Source of the DNA: Xanthobacteraceae bacterium
GTDB taxonomy: Bacteria; Pseudomonadota; Alphaproteobacteria; Rhizobiales; Xanthobacteraceae
NCBI GenBank assembly: GCA_024508855.1
Contig: JANINJ010000107.1
Coordinates: forward strand, 186,001-250,000
Length of the DNA: 64,000 nt
Direction: 5' to 3'
The notes beneath the pieces were generated by a model. The model searched no databases, had not been told where the DNA came from, and saw nothing but the letters and a program-made list of their open reading frames with translations. Position numbers and translations under genes: made by a program. Shown one piece after another: positions 26,261 to 35,589 of this stretch. How positions within the stretch are numbered: position 1 is the first letter of the stretch; every line of letters starts with the position of its first letter.

Positions 26261-27550
26261 ATGACGGTACTTATCGCAGGCGGCGGCATCGGCGGACTGA
26301 CGCTGGCACTGAGCCTGCATCAGATCGGCATCCCGTGCCGCGTGTTCGAGAGCGTCGCCGAGTTGAAGCCGCTAGGCGTCGGCATCAACGTGCTGCCGCA
26401 CGCGGTGCGCGAGTTGATCGAGCTCGGTCTGCTCGACAAGCTGGATTCCATCGGCGTGCGCACCAAGGAACTGGCGTTCTTCTCCAAATACGGCAAGCCG
26501 ATCTGGAGCGAACCGCGTGGGCTGGAAGCAGGTTACAAGTGGCCGCAGTTCTCGGTGCATCGCGGCCAGTTGCAGCAGATCCTGCTCGACACCGCCATCG
26601 AACGGCTCGGCGCCGACAATGTGCTGACCAGCCACCATCTCACCGACTGGAGCGAGACGCCGGAAGGCATCACGGCCTCCTTCATCGACAAGGCCACCGG
26701 CAACAGCGCGGGCAGCTACGACGGCACCTTGCTGATCGCCGCGGACGGCATCCATTCCGCGATCCGCGAGAAGCTGTATCCGAAGGAAGGGCCGCCATTG
26801 TGGAACGGCCGCATCCTGTGGCGCGGCATCACCGAGGCCGATGCGTTCCTCTCCGGCCGCACCATGATCATGGCCGGGCATGAGATCCTGAAATTCGTCT
26901 GCTATCCGATTTCGAAAGAGCCGAACGCACGCGGCAAGCACCAGATCAACTGGGTTGCCGAACGCCACATGCCGCCGACCTATCAGTGGCGTCGCGAGGA
27001 TTACAATCGCACGGCGAAGCTCGACGAATTCCTGCCGTGGTTCGAGAACTGGACCTTCGACTGGCTCGACGTGCCGGGACTGATCCGCAACTGTCCCCAT
27101 GCCTACGAGTATCCACTGGTCGATCGCGATCCGCTGGATCGCTGGACCTTCGGCCGCGTCACGCTGATGGGCGACGCCGCACATCCGATGTATCCGATCG
27201 GCTCCAACGGCGCGTCGCAGGCGATCCTCGATGCGCGGGTGCTGACGCGCGAGATCGTGGCGCATGGCGAAGTGCCCACAGCGCTGGAAGCCTATGAGGC
27301 CGAGCGACGGCCCGCGACCACCGAACTGGTGAAGCTCAACCGCCGCAACGGCCCTGAGCAGGTCATGCAACTGGTCGAGGAACGCGCACCGCAAGGCTTC
27401 AATGTCGTCACCGACGTGCTGTCGCAGCAGGAACTGGAAGACATCGCCGCCAACTACAAACGCGTCGCCGGTTTCCAGGTCGAAGCGCTCAACGCCAAGC
27501 CGCCAATCGTCAGCGCGCCGCCAATCTCGCAGATTTCCAGCGCGGGCTGA
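26261..27550 (+). CDS. FAD-dependent aromatic-ring-type monooxygenase
   Basis: This 429-residue flavoprotein belongs to the class A flavin monooxygenase/salicylate hydroxylase-like group. The N-terminal FAD motif is VLIAGGGIGGLTLALSL (4-20), followed by the ribose-binding E of VFESVAELKPLGVGINV. The second FAD motif is VTLMGDAAHPMYPIGSNGASQAILDA (about 303-328). The conserved block LLIAADGIHSAIREKLYP contains the DG motif. NAD(P)H is presumably the reductant. The substrate cannot be named. It is divergent from the glutathione transferase gene and convergent with mutY, with three bases between stops. Confidence 0.85.
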   Translation: MTVLIAGGGIGGLTLALSLHQIGIPCRVFESVAELKPLGVGINVLPHAVRELIELGLLDKLDSIGVRTKELAFFSKYGKPIWSEPRGLEAGYKWPQFSVHRGQLQQILLDTAIERLGADNVLTSHHLTDWSETPEGITASFIDKATGNSAGSYDGTLLIAADGIHSAIREKLYPKEGPPLWNGRILWRGITEADAFLSGRTMIMAGHEILKFVCYPISKEPNARGKHQINWVAERHMPPTYQWRREDYNRTAKLDEFLPWFENWTFDWLDVPGLIRNCPHAYEYPLVDRDPLDRWTFGRVTLMGDAAHPMYPIGSNGASQAILDARVLTREIVAHGEVPTALEAYEAERRPATTELVKLNRRNGPEQVMQLVEERAPQGFNVVTDVLSQQELEDIAANYKRVAGFQVEALNAKPPIVSAPPISQISSAG

Positions 27551-27553
27551 TCG

Positions 27554-28645
27554 TCACTCCCCCAACCCGTGCGCTATGACCTTGCGCATCACGTTGGGCA
27601 GCGCCTCATCCTTCAATGTCGCGATCGGCACCCATCGCATGCCTTCCGGAGCGCGGGTGCGCGCGGGTACGCGCGCCGTGTAGACAACCAGTTCGAGCGG
27701 AAAATGCGTGAACACATGCGTCACCACGCCGGCTTTGCGGTGCCAGCGCGCAATGCCTTTCAAGGCTGGCGCTTGCGCCAGCGCGTCGGCATCCTCGTGT
27801 TTCGCCAGCCACTCCGAATTCGGCACTTCGGTCATGCCGCCGAGCAGGCCCTTGCTTTCGCGCGTGCGCACCAGCAGTTCGTCGTTACGTGTGACCACGA
27901 AGGCCGCGCCACGGCGTAGCGTCCCGGCCTTCTTCGGCGCCTTGCGTGGAAAGGTTTCCTGATCGCCGCGTGCACGCGCTGCGCAATCGTCATTGATCGG
28001 GCACAACGAACAGGCCGGTTTCTTCGGCGTGCAGATCGTCGATCCTAGGTCCATCAGTGCCTGTGCGCTGTCACCGGCACGCGCGGGGCCGAGTAACGTT
28101 GCGGCGAGTTGCTGAATGCGCGGCTTGGCCTGCGGCGGCGCCTCTTCGACCGCGAACAATCGCGACACCACGCGCTCGATATTGCCGTCCACCGGCATGG
28201 TGCGGCGATTGAATGCGATCGCCGCGATGGCAGCCGCAGTATACGGCCCGATGCCCGGCAGTTTCCGCAATCCCTCTTCGGTATCGGGAAAGATGCCGCC
28301 ATGATCGCGCAGCACAGCGACCGCGCAGGCGTGCAGGTTACGTGCGCGCGAATAATAGCCGAGCCCGGCCCACATCCTCAGGACATCGTCGAGCGACGCT
28401 TGCCCCATTGCGTCGACGCTCGGCCACCGCGCCACGAATTTCTCGAAGTAAGGCGCCACCCATTTAACGCCGGTCTGCTGCAGCATGATTTCCGACAACC
28501 ACACCCGATACGGATCGGAGCGCTCACCGGGAAGCGCCCGCCACGGCAGACGGCGGCGATGGCGGTCGTACCACGCGAGCAACAACGCAGGGCGGTCCTG
28601 CTCCTGGACTTTCTTTCGTCGCACCGCCGGGCCTGCTAGGGTCAT
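27554..28645 (-). CDS. mutY: A/G-specific adenine DNA glycosylase MutY
   Basis: MutY removes adenine mispaired with 8-oxoguanine. The protein (363 residues from the ATG at 28645) has the catalytic Glu in VWLSEIMLQQTGVKWV. The helix-hairpin-helix plus aspartate block is LPGIGPYTAAAIAAIAFNR then PVDGNIERVVSRLF. The 4Fe-4S cysteines are in CTPKKPACSLCPINDDC (C-x6-C-x2-C-x5-C). A Nudix-like C-terminal domain (FVVTRNDELLVRTRESKGLLGGMTEVP) recognises the damaged guanine. A further ATG at 28666 would leave only six bases to the divergent dciA start. Confidence 0.95.
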   Translation of the reverse strand: MTLAGPAVRRKKVQEQDRPALLLAWYDRHRRRLPWRALPGERSDPYRVWLSEIMLQQTGVKWVAPYFEKFVARWPSVDAMGQASLDDVLRMWAGLGYYSRARNLHACAVAVLRDHGGIFPDTEEGLRKLPGIGPYTAAAIAAIAFNRRTMPVDGNIERVVSRLFAVEEAPPQAKPRIQQLAATLLGPARAGDSAQALMDLGSTICTPKKPACSLCPINDDCAARARGDQETFPRKAPKKAGTLRRGAAFVVTRNDELLVRTRESKGLLGGMTEVPNSEWLAKHEDADALAQAPALKGIARWHRKAGVVTHVFTHFPLELVVYTARVPARTRAPEGMRWVPIATLKDEALPNVMRKVIAHGLGE

Positions 28646-28672
28646 GCCTGTATCTACGCAAAGCATCTCGTC

Positions 28673-29152
28673 ATGTCCAAGCCCGGCCCGATCTCCGCCA
28701 AACCGTTATCCACGCTGCTCGGCGGCGTGTTTTCCGATGCCTTTGCGAAACAGGGCTTTGCGGCGCGCGAACTGGTGACGCGATGGGCCGAGATCGTCGG
28801 CCCCCATATCGCCGCCAGCACCGAACCGCTCAAGATTCAATGGCCGCGCCCAGTCGAAGGCCAGCCGCAGGAACCGGCGACGTTGATCCTGCGCGTCGAA
28901 GGGCCGATGGCGCTGGAAATCCAGCACACTTCCGACGTGATCCTGCAACGGGTCAATCGCTTCCTCGGCTGGAACGCGGTGGGCAAGCTGGCGCTACGGC
29001 AGGCGCCCCTGTCGCGCCGCGCCGCGCGAAAGCCGCCGTCGAAGCCCGACGCTGCAATCGTCGCCCAGGTGGAAGCGACGCTGACCTCCATCGAGGATGA
29101 TGAACTGCGGGCAGCGCTGGCGCGACTTGGCGCATCCATCAAGCGAAATTGA
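28673..29152 (+). CDS. dciA: DciA-type (DUF721) replicative helicase loader
   Basis: This 159-residue DUF721 protein resembles DciA, the helicase operator of bacteria that lack DnaC/DnaI. The first 100 residues form the conserved domain (FAARELVTRWAEIVGPHIAASTEPLKI, ATLILRVEGPMALEIQHTSDVILQRVNRFLG). A basic linker RRAARKPPSK follows, then an acidic tail. It opens a plus-strand run with the DsbA-like and SMC genes and is divergent from mutY. The mutY / DUF721 / thioredoxin / smc order recurs in alphaproteobacteria, which supports the call. Confidence 0.85.
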   Translation: MSKPGPISAKPLSTLLGGVFSDAFAKQGFAARELVTRWAEIVGPHIAASTEPLKIQWPRPVEGQPQEPATLILRVEGPMALEIQHTSDVILQRVNRFLGWNAVGKLALRQAPLSRRAARKPPSKPDAAIVAQVEATLTSIEDDELRAALARLGASIKRN

Positions 29153-29261
29153 CGCTTCGTGTCCGGCTTGCCTCCGGGCGCGCCATTGCCACAATCATGG
29201 TTTCAAGCTAGCCAGTGCTACCTTTTCGGGCGTGTTCCGACGCCAATCCGGGAGAATTCCG

Positions 29262-29921
29262 TTGAACCTTACGCGCCGCGCCTTCACCGCCGCCCTGTCC
29301 CTGACCGGATTTGCCGCCCTCGCCGGGCTGTCGCCCTGGCGCTTCGTCGGTGAGGCGATGGCGCAGAGCCAGGTTGCTGCCGATCTCGTCAAACCACAGT
29401 CGCTGCCCGACATGGCGCTCGGCCCGAAGGATGCCGCCGTCACCATCGTCGAATACGCGTCGATGACCTGCCCACACTGCGCGGCGTTCAACGATCAGGT
29501 GTTCCCGAAGCTCAAGGCGGCCTACATCGACACCAACAAGATCCGCTACGTGTTCCGCGAATTCCCGCTCGACATCAAGGCTGCCGCCGGCTCGATGCTG
29601 GCGCGCTGCATCGCCAAAGACGATCCGGTGAAGTTCTTCGCCGCCATCGACACCCTGTTCCGGCAACAGGAGAACTGGTTCAACAAGACCAGCGAGCAGT
29701 TGACCCTGATCGGCAAGCAGGCCGGCCTGAGCGAGAAGGACGTCGATGCCTGCTTGAAAGACCAGAGCCTGCTCGACAAGATCGCCGCCGACCAGAAGTT
29801 CGCCAACGAGAAGCTGAAGGTCAATTCGACGCCCACCTTCTTCATCAACGGCGAGATGATCAAGGGCGAGACCTCATTCGAGGAATTCGACAAGCGAATC
29901 AAGGCGCTGCTGAAGACCTGA
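29262..29921 (+). CDS. Exported DsbA-like thiol-disulfide oxidoreductase
   Basis: This 219-residue protein has a Tat-like signal (MNLTRRAFTAALSLTGFAAL, with cleavage probably after AMAQ) and a DsbA/thioredoxin fold. The active site is CPHC (70-73) in VEYASMTCPHCAAF. The cis-proline is in NSTPTFFING, and an inserted helical domain lies between. It should oxidise cysteines of exported proteins in the periplasm. The start is the TTG at 29262, because GGGAG is at 29250-29254; the frame continues upstream without family character. It follows dciA by 109 bases. Confidence 0.88.
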   Translation: MNLTRRAFTAALSLTGFAALAGLSPWRFVGEAMAQSQVAADLVKPQSLPDMALGPKDAAVTIVEYASMTCPHCAAFNDQVFPKLKAAYIDTNKIRYVFREFPLDIKAAAGSMLARCIAKDDPVKFFAAIDTLFRQQENWFNKTSEQLTLIGKQAGLSEKDVDACLKDQSLLDKIAADQKFANEKLKVNSTPTFFINGEMIKGETSFEEFDKRIKALLKT

Positions 29922-30233
29922 GGCGCTGCGTTCCACGCATCGTGGCCGGCTCGTCCCGGCCATGACGAACGGAAAACCCGTTCCTCGGCTTTCGCAGGGT
30001 TTACCGGCCGACCTGATGACGGGAACTTTTGCCGTGCCGCCATGCAAGCGGCGCGATGTTCTGCTTAAGTCCCGCAAAAGCCATTGGAAAAGCCAGTCTG
30101 CGCGGTTGCCCTGATGCGCGGGCCTCGCCATTGTCCAGCCTCGCGAGATACGCGACTCAGGGCTGCCGACAATACTACATATGGTATTGTGACAACGGGC
30201 TGATTCGCGTCTTGCCAACAGGGCATGCCATTC
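29922..30233. other. Intergenic region between the DsbA-like gene and smc
   Basis: These 312 bases hold one short copy of the CATGGCCGG-type repeat (29941-29967) and a separate inverted repeat at 30169-30190 (ACAATAC / GTATTGT, spacer TACATATG). The rest shows no gene-like frame. The second palindrome lies about 45-65 bases before the smc start and could be a control site, but no known regulator matches it. Confidence 0.4.
29941..29967. repeat. CATGGCCGG-type palindromic repeat, short copy
   Basis: The arms CGTGGCCGG and CCGGCCATGACG flank a short loop (CTCGTC) 20 bases after the DsbA-like gene stop. The element matches the half-elements seen at 33743, 35407 and 48616. It is probably one half of the paired form. 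Confidence 0.55.
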
Positions 30234-33200
30234 ATGAAACTTACGCGCCTTCGCCTGCACGGATTTAAATCTTTCGTCGAGCCGACCGACTTCCTGATCG
30301 AGCCGGGCCTTACCGGCGTGGTCGGACCGAACGGCTGCGGCAAATCCAATCTGGTCGAAGCGCTGCGTTGGGCGATGGGCGAGACCTCGTACAAGTCGCT
30401 GCGCGCCACCGACATGGACGCGGTGATCTTCGCCGGCTCCGGCAGTCGCCCTGCGCGTAACCACGCCGAAGTGGTGATGACCATCGACAACGCCGATCGC
30501 ACCGCACCTGCCGCGGTGAACGATCAGGAAATCCTGGAAATCTCGCGCCGCATCGAGCGCGAAGCCGGCTCGGTCTATCGCATCAACGGCCGAGACGTGC
30601 GCGCCCGCGACGTGCAGATTCTGTTCGCCGACGCTGCCACCGGTGCACGTTCCCCCGCGCTGGTCCACCAGGGCAAGATCGGCGAAATCATTCAGGCCAA
30701 ACCCGAACAGCGCCGCCGAGTACTGGAAGACGCTGCCGGCGTCGCCGGGCTGCATGCGCGTCGTCACGAAGCCGAACTGCGCCTGAAGGCTGCCGAAACC
30801 AACCTCACGCGCGTCGAAGACGTCATCGGCCAACTCGCCAGCCAGGTCGAAGGCCTGAAGAAGCAGGCGCGTCAGGCGATCCGTTTCCGCGAAGTCGCCG
30901 CGAAAGTGCGAAAGGCCGAAGCCACACTGTTTCATCTGCGCTGGCTGCAGGCCCATGCCGACGTCAACGACGCCGGCCAGACCCATGACCTCAGCGTTCG
31001 CGAAATGGCCGAGCGCACCCAGCAGCAGGCCGAAGCCGCGCGCATCCAGGCGATCCGCGCATCGGAGTTGCCGGCCCTGCGCGAGGCCGAAGCCCGTGCC
31101 GCCGCCGGCCTGCAGCGCCTCAGCAATGCACGCGATGCGCTGGACCAGGAAGAGCAGCGCGCCAAGGACCGCGTCACCGAACTCGATCGCCGGCTGACGC
31201 AATTCTCTGCCGACATCGAGCGCGAGCAACAACAGAACGTCGACGCCGACGCGGCGCTGGCGCGCCTCGAAACCGAAGACGTCGAACTGAAGGAAGAGAT
31301 CAGGTCGCGCGTCGAGCAGCGCAGCGGCGTCGACGAGCGCGTGTCGGAAGCCGAGGCCACCCTCGCCGCCGCCGAGCGCACGTTCGCGGAATTGACCACC
31401 GCGCTGGCCGACCTCACCGCGCGGCGCAAGCAGTTCGAAGCCAATGTCCGTACCCATCGCGAGCGCGTGGCGCGACTCGACCAGGAGATCGCAACCGTCA
31501 ACGCCGACATCGACCAGCTGGCCGCGCAGACCAGCGGCTTCGGCGATCTCGACGTACTGGCCGGTGCGATGGAAACCGCGCAGCAAATTCTCGCGCAATC
31601 GGAAACCGAGGTGCAGACCGCCGAAGCCACTCAAGTCGTGGCGCGACAGACGCTGGAAGCCAGCCGCGGGCCGGTCGCCGAAGCCGACAAGCGCGTGCAG
31701 CGGCTGGAAACCGAAGCGCGGACGCTGTCGAAGATTCTCAACGGCGAAACCAAGAACCTGTGGCCGCCGATCATCGACGGCATCACCGTCACCAAAGGCT
31801 ACGAGAAGGCGATCGGCGCGGTGCTCGGCGACGATCTCGATGCGCCAGTCGATCCCTCGGCACCGATGCGGTGGATCGATACCGGCGTTCTCGAAGGCGA
31901 TCCGGCGCTGCCGGACGGCATCGAGCCGCTGGCCGCACATGTGCAGGCGCCGCCGGAACTGGCACGCCGCCTCAAGCAGATCGGCGTTGTCGGCAAGGAG
32001 CGCGGCGCCGAACTGGTGTCGCAGCTCAAGACCGGCCAGCGGCTGGTGTCGCTGGAAGGCGACGTCTGGCGTTGGGACGGCTTCGTCACCGCCGCGCATG
32101 CACCGACCGGTGCGGCCCGACGCCTCGCCGAGCGCGCACGCCTCGTCGATATCGAAGCCGAACTGGAGCACGCCCGCGTTGAGGCCGCCGTCAACCGCGA
32201 GGCACTGGAAAATGCCGACGCCGAAGTGAAAGCCGCGGCCGCTGCGGAAGCCGCCACCCGCGAAGCGCTGCGCAATGCGCGGCGCGAAGTCGATATGGCG
32301 CGCGAGCGCCATGCCAATGCCGAACGCGAGATCAATCGCCATGCCGCGCGCCGCTCGGCGTTGAGCGAAGCGCAATCGCGCCTTGCCGCCGACCGTACCG
32401 AGGCCGACGCCGCGCATGAAAGCGCTAACTCGGCACTGATGGAATTGCCACCGAGCGACGAGACCGAAGCTCGACTCGCCTCCGTGCGTGGCGAGATCGA
32501 AGGCCATCGCCGTATCGCTGCGCAGGTCCGCGCCGAGGCGCAGGCGCTGGCGCGCGAGGCCGAATTGGCCGACCGCCGGCTGCAGGCGATCATCTCCGAG
32601 CGCAACCAGTGGCAGACCCGCAGGGAAGGCGCGGCGTCACAGATCGCCACCATCGAGGCACGTATCACCGAAGTGACGGCGGAGCGCGCCGAACTCGAAA
32701 ACGCACCGCAACTGTTCGCCGAAAAGCGCAGCGCGCTGATCAGCGAGATCGAGCACGCCGAAAAAGACCGCCGCGACGCCGCCGATGCACTCGCGGCTGC
32801 CGAAGCCGCGATGGCCGAGACCGACCGCGTCGCCAAGCTCACGCTCGAAGCGCTGTCCGCTGCACGCGAAGCCACCGCCCGCGCCGAGGAACGCATGGAA
32901 GGCGCAAAGCGTCGGCTGGAGGATATCGAGCGCGAAATCCGCGACATGCTCGAAGTCGAGCCCGACCGCGTCGCCGGACTGGCCGAGATCAATCCCGGTG
33001 ATGAGTTGCCGCCGCTCGGCGAGACCGAAACTGAGCTGGAAAAGCTGCGCCGCGACCGCGAGCGGCTCGGCGCGGTCAACCTGCGCGCCGAAGAGGAGCT
33101 GCGCGAGGTCGACGCCCAGCATACGTCGCTCGCCACCGAACGCGACGACCTGGTGGAAGCCATCAAGAAACTACGCACCGGTATCCAGAGCCTCAACCGC

Positions 33201-33698
33201 GAGGCGCGCGAACGGCTGCTGACCTCGTTCGAAGTGGTGAACAATCACTTCAAGCGGCTGTTCACGCATCTGTTCGGCGGCGGAGAGGCTTCGCTGCACC
33301 TGATCGAGAGCGACGATCCGCTGGAAGCCGGACTCGAGATCATCGCCAAGCCGCCGGGCAAGAAGCCACAGTCGCTATCGCTGCTTTCGGGTGGCGAGCA
33401 GGCGCTGACCGCCATGGCGCTGATCTTCGCGGTGTTCCTCACCAACCCGTCGCCGATCTGCGTGCTGGACGAAGTCGACGCGCCGCTCGACGATCACAAC
33501 GTCGAACGGTTCTGCAACCTGCTGCACGAGATGACCGGCTCGACCGAGACACGATTCATCATCATCACGCACAATCCGATCACCATGGCTCGCATGAACC
33601 GGCTGTTCGGCGTCACCATGGCCGAACGCGGCGTGTCGCAACTGATGTCGGTCGATCTCGAAGACGCGGTGAAAATCCTCGACCAGAACGTGGCGTGA
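30234..33698 (+). CDS. smc: Chromosome segregation protein SMC
   Basis: SMC proteins form condensin-like dimers that compact and segregate the chromosome. The 1154-residue protein has the Walker A motif in VVGPNGCGKSNLVEALRWAMGE (about 29-50) and two long coiled-coil arms. A hinge lies in the middle (KNLWPPIIDGITVTKGYEKAIGAVLGDDLDAPVDPS). The C-terminal half has the ABC signature LLSGGEQALTAMAL and Walker B CVLDEVDAPLDDHNVERF. I start at the ATG at 30234 (MKLTRLRLHGFKSF), the usual SMC N-terminus; the ATG at 30225 adds three residues. Confidence 0.97.
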   Translation: MKLTRLRLHGFKSFVEPTDFLIEPGLTGVVGPNGCGKSNLVEALRWAMGETSYKSLRATDMDAVIFAGSGSRPARNHAEVVMTIDNADRTAPAAVNDQEILEISRRIEREAGSVYRINGRDVRARDVQILFADAATGARSPALVHQGKIGEIIQAKPEQRRRVLEDAAGVAGLHARRHEAELRLKAAETNLTRVEDVIGQLASQVEGLKKQARQAIRFREVAAKVRKAEATLFHLRWLQAHADVNDAGQTHDLSVREMAERTQQQAEAARIQAIRASELPALREAEARAAAGLQRLSNARDALDQEEQRAKDRVTELDRRLTQFSADIEREQQQNVDADAALARLETEDVELKEEIRSRVEQRSGVDERVSEAEATLAAAERTFAELTTALADLTARRKQFEANVRTHRERVARLDQEIATVNADIDQLAAQTSGFGDLDVLAGAMETAQQILAQSETEVQTAEATQVVARQTLEASRGPVAEADKRVQRLETEARTLSKILNGETKNLWPPIIDGITVTKGYEKAIGAVLGDDLDAPVDPSAPMRWIDTGVLEGDPALPDGIEPLAAHVQAPPELARRLKQIGVVGKERGAELVSQLKTGQRLVSLEGDVWRWDGFVTAAHAPTGAARRLAERARLVDIEAELEHARVEAAVNREALENADAEVKAAAAAEAATREALRNARREVDMARERHANAEREINRHAARRSALSEAQSRLAADRTEADAAHESANSALMELPPSDETEARLASVRGEIEGHRRIAAQVRAEAQALAREAELADRRLQAIISERNQWQTRREGAASQIATIEARITEVTAERAELENAPQLFAEKRSALISEIEHAEKDRRDAADALAAAEAAMAETDRVAKLTLEALSAAREATARAEERMEGAKRRLEDIEREIRDMLEVEPDRVAGLAEINPGDELPPLGETETELEKLRRDRERLGAVNLRAEEELREVDAQHTSLATERDDLVEAIKKLRTGIQSLNREARERLLTSFEVVNNHFKRLFTHLFGGGEASLHLIESDDPLEAGLEIIAKPPGKKPQSLSLLSGGEQALTAMALIFAVFLTNPSPICVLDEVDAPLDDHNVERFCNLLHEMTGSTETRFIIITHNPITMARMNRLFGVTMAERGVSQLMSVDLEDAVKILDQNVA

Positions 33699-33742
33699 TC
33701 GCTCTTTTTGAGAGCGCCATCCTGAGCCTTAAATTATCAAGT

Positions 33743-33831
33743 CGTCATGGCCGGGCTCGTCCCGGCCATCCACGTTTTGCTTGCTGCGATACCATAAGGC
33801 GTGGATGGTCGGAATAGATCCGGCCATGACG
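33743..33831. repeat. CATGGCCGG-type palindromic repeat, paired copy
   Basis: There are two hairpins. The first joins CGTCATGGCCGGG and CCCGGCCATCCACG (33743-33774). The second joins CGTGGATGGTCGG and CCGGCCATGACG (33800-33831). The outer ends (CGTCATGGCC / GGCCATGACG) and the inner ends (CATCCACG / CGTGGATG) also pair with each other, so the whole element can fold into one long stem or two hairpins. Confidence 0.7.
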
Positions 33832-33917
33832 ATCGGAGAAGATTGTTCCTGAGCCTCATGGATTTCCGGTTAAGCTCTCAGAGTAACCTGTCTGTCGCAT
33901 AAGCGGGTGTTACATTC

Positions 33918-34907
33918 ATGATCGCGCCCGAGCTTCCCGCCGCCATAAAAGTCGCGCTCGAACACAAGGCGCATGGCCTGTCGCGCAACGACGCTGCTAC
34001 GCGCGCCGCGACGATGTCACGCACCTATCGCGATGGCGGCAACTCCAGCGCGATCCGTAGCGAGGCCGACGCACTGGCCTATGCACTGGCGCGAATGCCC
34101 GCGACGTACGCCGCCGTGGCCGCGAGCCTCAATGCGCTGAACGAGGTACGCCCCGATTTCGCCCCGCAAAGCCTGCTCGATGCCGGCGCCGGGCCCGGCA
34201 CCGCGACATGGGCCGCAACGCAAGCCTATGCTTCGTTGCGAACTCTGACGCTGCTGGATGCGAATGCGGCGCTGAGAACCCTCGCGCTGGAATTCGCCAC
34301 AGCGAACGACCGCACGGCGCACATGCATTACGAAGCCGCTGACGTCCGCAGCAAGTTGGTGGACATGCCGTCCGCCGATCTCGTTCTCGCCAGCTACATG
34401 ATCGGCGAGCTGGATGCTCCTGCGCGAGCGGCATTGGCCGACACGCTGTGGCGCAAGACGCAGGACACGCTGCTGGTGGTCGAGCCCGGCACGCCAGCCG
34501 GCTACGAGCGCATCATTGCGTTGCGTACGCAATTGATCGCCTGCGGTGCGCAGGTCATCGCGCCGTGCCCGCACGACAATGCCTGCCCGCTGATCGAACC
34601 GGACTGGTGCCACTTTACGCAACGCCTCGCCCGCTCGCGCGCGCATAAACACCTCAAGGGTGCCGAACTTCCGTTCGAGGATGAGAAGTTCAGCTACGTC
34701 GCCTTGTCGCGCATCCCGGTCCCGCAGCGTCCTGCGCGCGTGCTGGCGCAGCCAGAAATGTCGAAAGTCGCGATCCGGGCAAAGCTCTGTACCGCGAGGG
34801 GACTGGAAATCGCCACCGCGGCGCGCCGCGACAAGGCGGCCTACGCACGCTTCCGCAGGCTGGACTGGGGCGACGCCATTTTCGATGCGCCCGAGGCGCG
34901 AGAATAA
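33918..34907 (+). CDS. Rsm22/METTL17-type ribosomal small-subunit assembly methyltransferase
   Basis: This 329-residue protein resembles mitochondrial Rsm22/METTL17, a methyltransferase-fold factor for small ribosomal subunit assembly. The SAM-fold motif is SLLDAGAGPGTATWAA, followed by LVLASYMIGEL and LLVVEPGTPAGYERI. The family-specific iron-sulfur motif appears as VIAPCPHDNACPLIEPDWCHFTQRLAR, which carries the cysteines CPH, ACP and WCHF. Mitochondrial relatives bind a 4Fe-4S cluster there. Activity as a true methyltransferase is uncertain even for the eukaryotic proteins. A small GGTTA/TAACC hairpin (33868-33888) lies upstream. Confidence 0.85.
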   Translation: MIAPELPAAIKVALEHKAHGLSRNDAATRAATMSRTYRDGGNSSAIRSEADALAYALARMPATYAAVAASLNALNEVRPDFAPQSLLDAGAGPGTATWAATQAYASLRTLTLLDANAALRTLALEFATANDRTAHMHYEAADVRSKLVDMPSADLVLASYMIGELDAPARAALADTLWRKTQDTLLVVEPGTPAGYERIIALRTQLIACGAQVIAPCPHDNACPLIEPDWCHFTQRLARSRAHKHLKGAELPFEDEKFSYVALSRIPVPQRPARVLAQPEMSKVAIRAKLCTARGLEIATAARRDKAAYARFRRLDWGDAIFDAPEARE

Positions 34908-34994
34908 ACTTTGACGGAATAATTCCGCCGTGCCGGCGTTTGTATCGGTGACGCGTTCGCGTCCTCGACCAACGCAATCACGATTGGAGTTGCA

Positions 34995-35375
34995 ATGTCC
35001 CGGATATTCGCCGCAGCAGCGGCTTTGACTTTGATCCTCACCTCGACCGGCGCGTTCGCCGAAATGGCGAAAGTCGGCGATACGTCGAAGGGCAAGGCCT
35101 TCGTCGATTCCAAAGGCATGACGCTTTACACCTTCGACAAGGACAGCGGCGGCAAATCGGCCTGTAACGGCCCCTGCGCCACCAACTGGCCTCCGCTGAT
35201 GGTAGCCGATGGCGAGAAGGCCGGCGTCGACATGACGGTGGTGACCCGCGACGACGGCAAGAAGATGTGGGCCTACAAGGGCAAGCCGCTCTACACCTTC
35301 GTCAAGGACACCAAGGCGGGCGACGCCAACGGCGACGGCTTCCTCAACGGCGCATGGCATATCGCCAAGCCGTGA
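34995..35375 (+). CDS. Secreted-repeat (COG4315) exported protein
   Basis: This 126-residue protein has a clear signal peptide (MSRIFAAAAALTLILTSTGAFA) and two copies of the secreted repeat, each ending LYTFxKD (MTLYTFDKDSGGKSACNGPCATNWPPL and KPLYTFVKDTKAGDANGDG). The Cys pair in ACNGPCATNWPP is a family hallmark and may form a disulfide. Function of the family is unknown; members are often annotated as lipoproteins, but no lipobox is seen here. A GGAG ribosome-binding site precedes the ATG. Confidence 0.88.
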   Translation: MSRIFAAAAALTLILTSTGAFAEMAKVGDTSKGKAFVDSKGMTLYTFDKDSGGKSACNGPCATNWPPLMVADGEKAGVDMTVVTRDDGKKMWAYKGKPLYTFVKDTKAGDANGDGFLNGAWHIAKP

Positions 35376-35406
35376 GGTGTGAGATATCGCGATGTGAAAC
35401 CTTATA

Positions 35407-35440
35407 CCCGTCATGGCCGGATTATTCCGGCCATGACGGG
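35407..35440. repeat. CATGGCCGG-type palindromic repeat, perfect 14-bp arms
   Basis: CCCGTCATGGCCGG and CCGGCCATGACGGG are exact reverse complements around ATTATT. The hairpin lies 31 bases after the secreted-repeat protein stop. It is a half-element of the paired repeats seen elsewhere, and it is the most symmetric copy in the window. Confidence 0.65.
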
Positions 35441-35589
35441 GACCACCGCGACGTTGACCGATCCAAGCCATTTGAACGCATCGCGCTCCTGGAACGACCA
35501 AGAGAAGCCGCTTCCCCGCGGCCCCTGCCGCATGACGGGAATTTCGTCTACGGTAGGCGCCTTCGTCGTCTCATCAGGAGCTTCTCCCC

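Noticed and set aside
29874-32507. Very long minus-strand open frame (877 codons) opposite smc
   Set aside because: Its product is a low-complexity His/Arg/Gly/Leu mix that mirrors the smc coding sequence in another frame; the plus-strand SMC motifs are unambiguous.
33868-33888. GGTTA-TAACC hairpin upstream of Rsm22 as an smc terminator
   Set aside because: No T-run follows, and it lies 170 bases past the smc stop beyond the repeat element; it was mentioned only as a feature of the Rsm22 upstream region.
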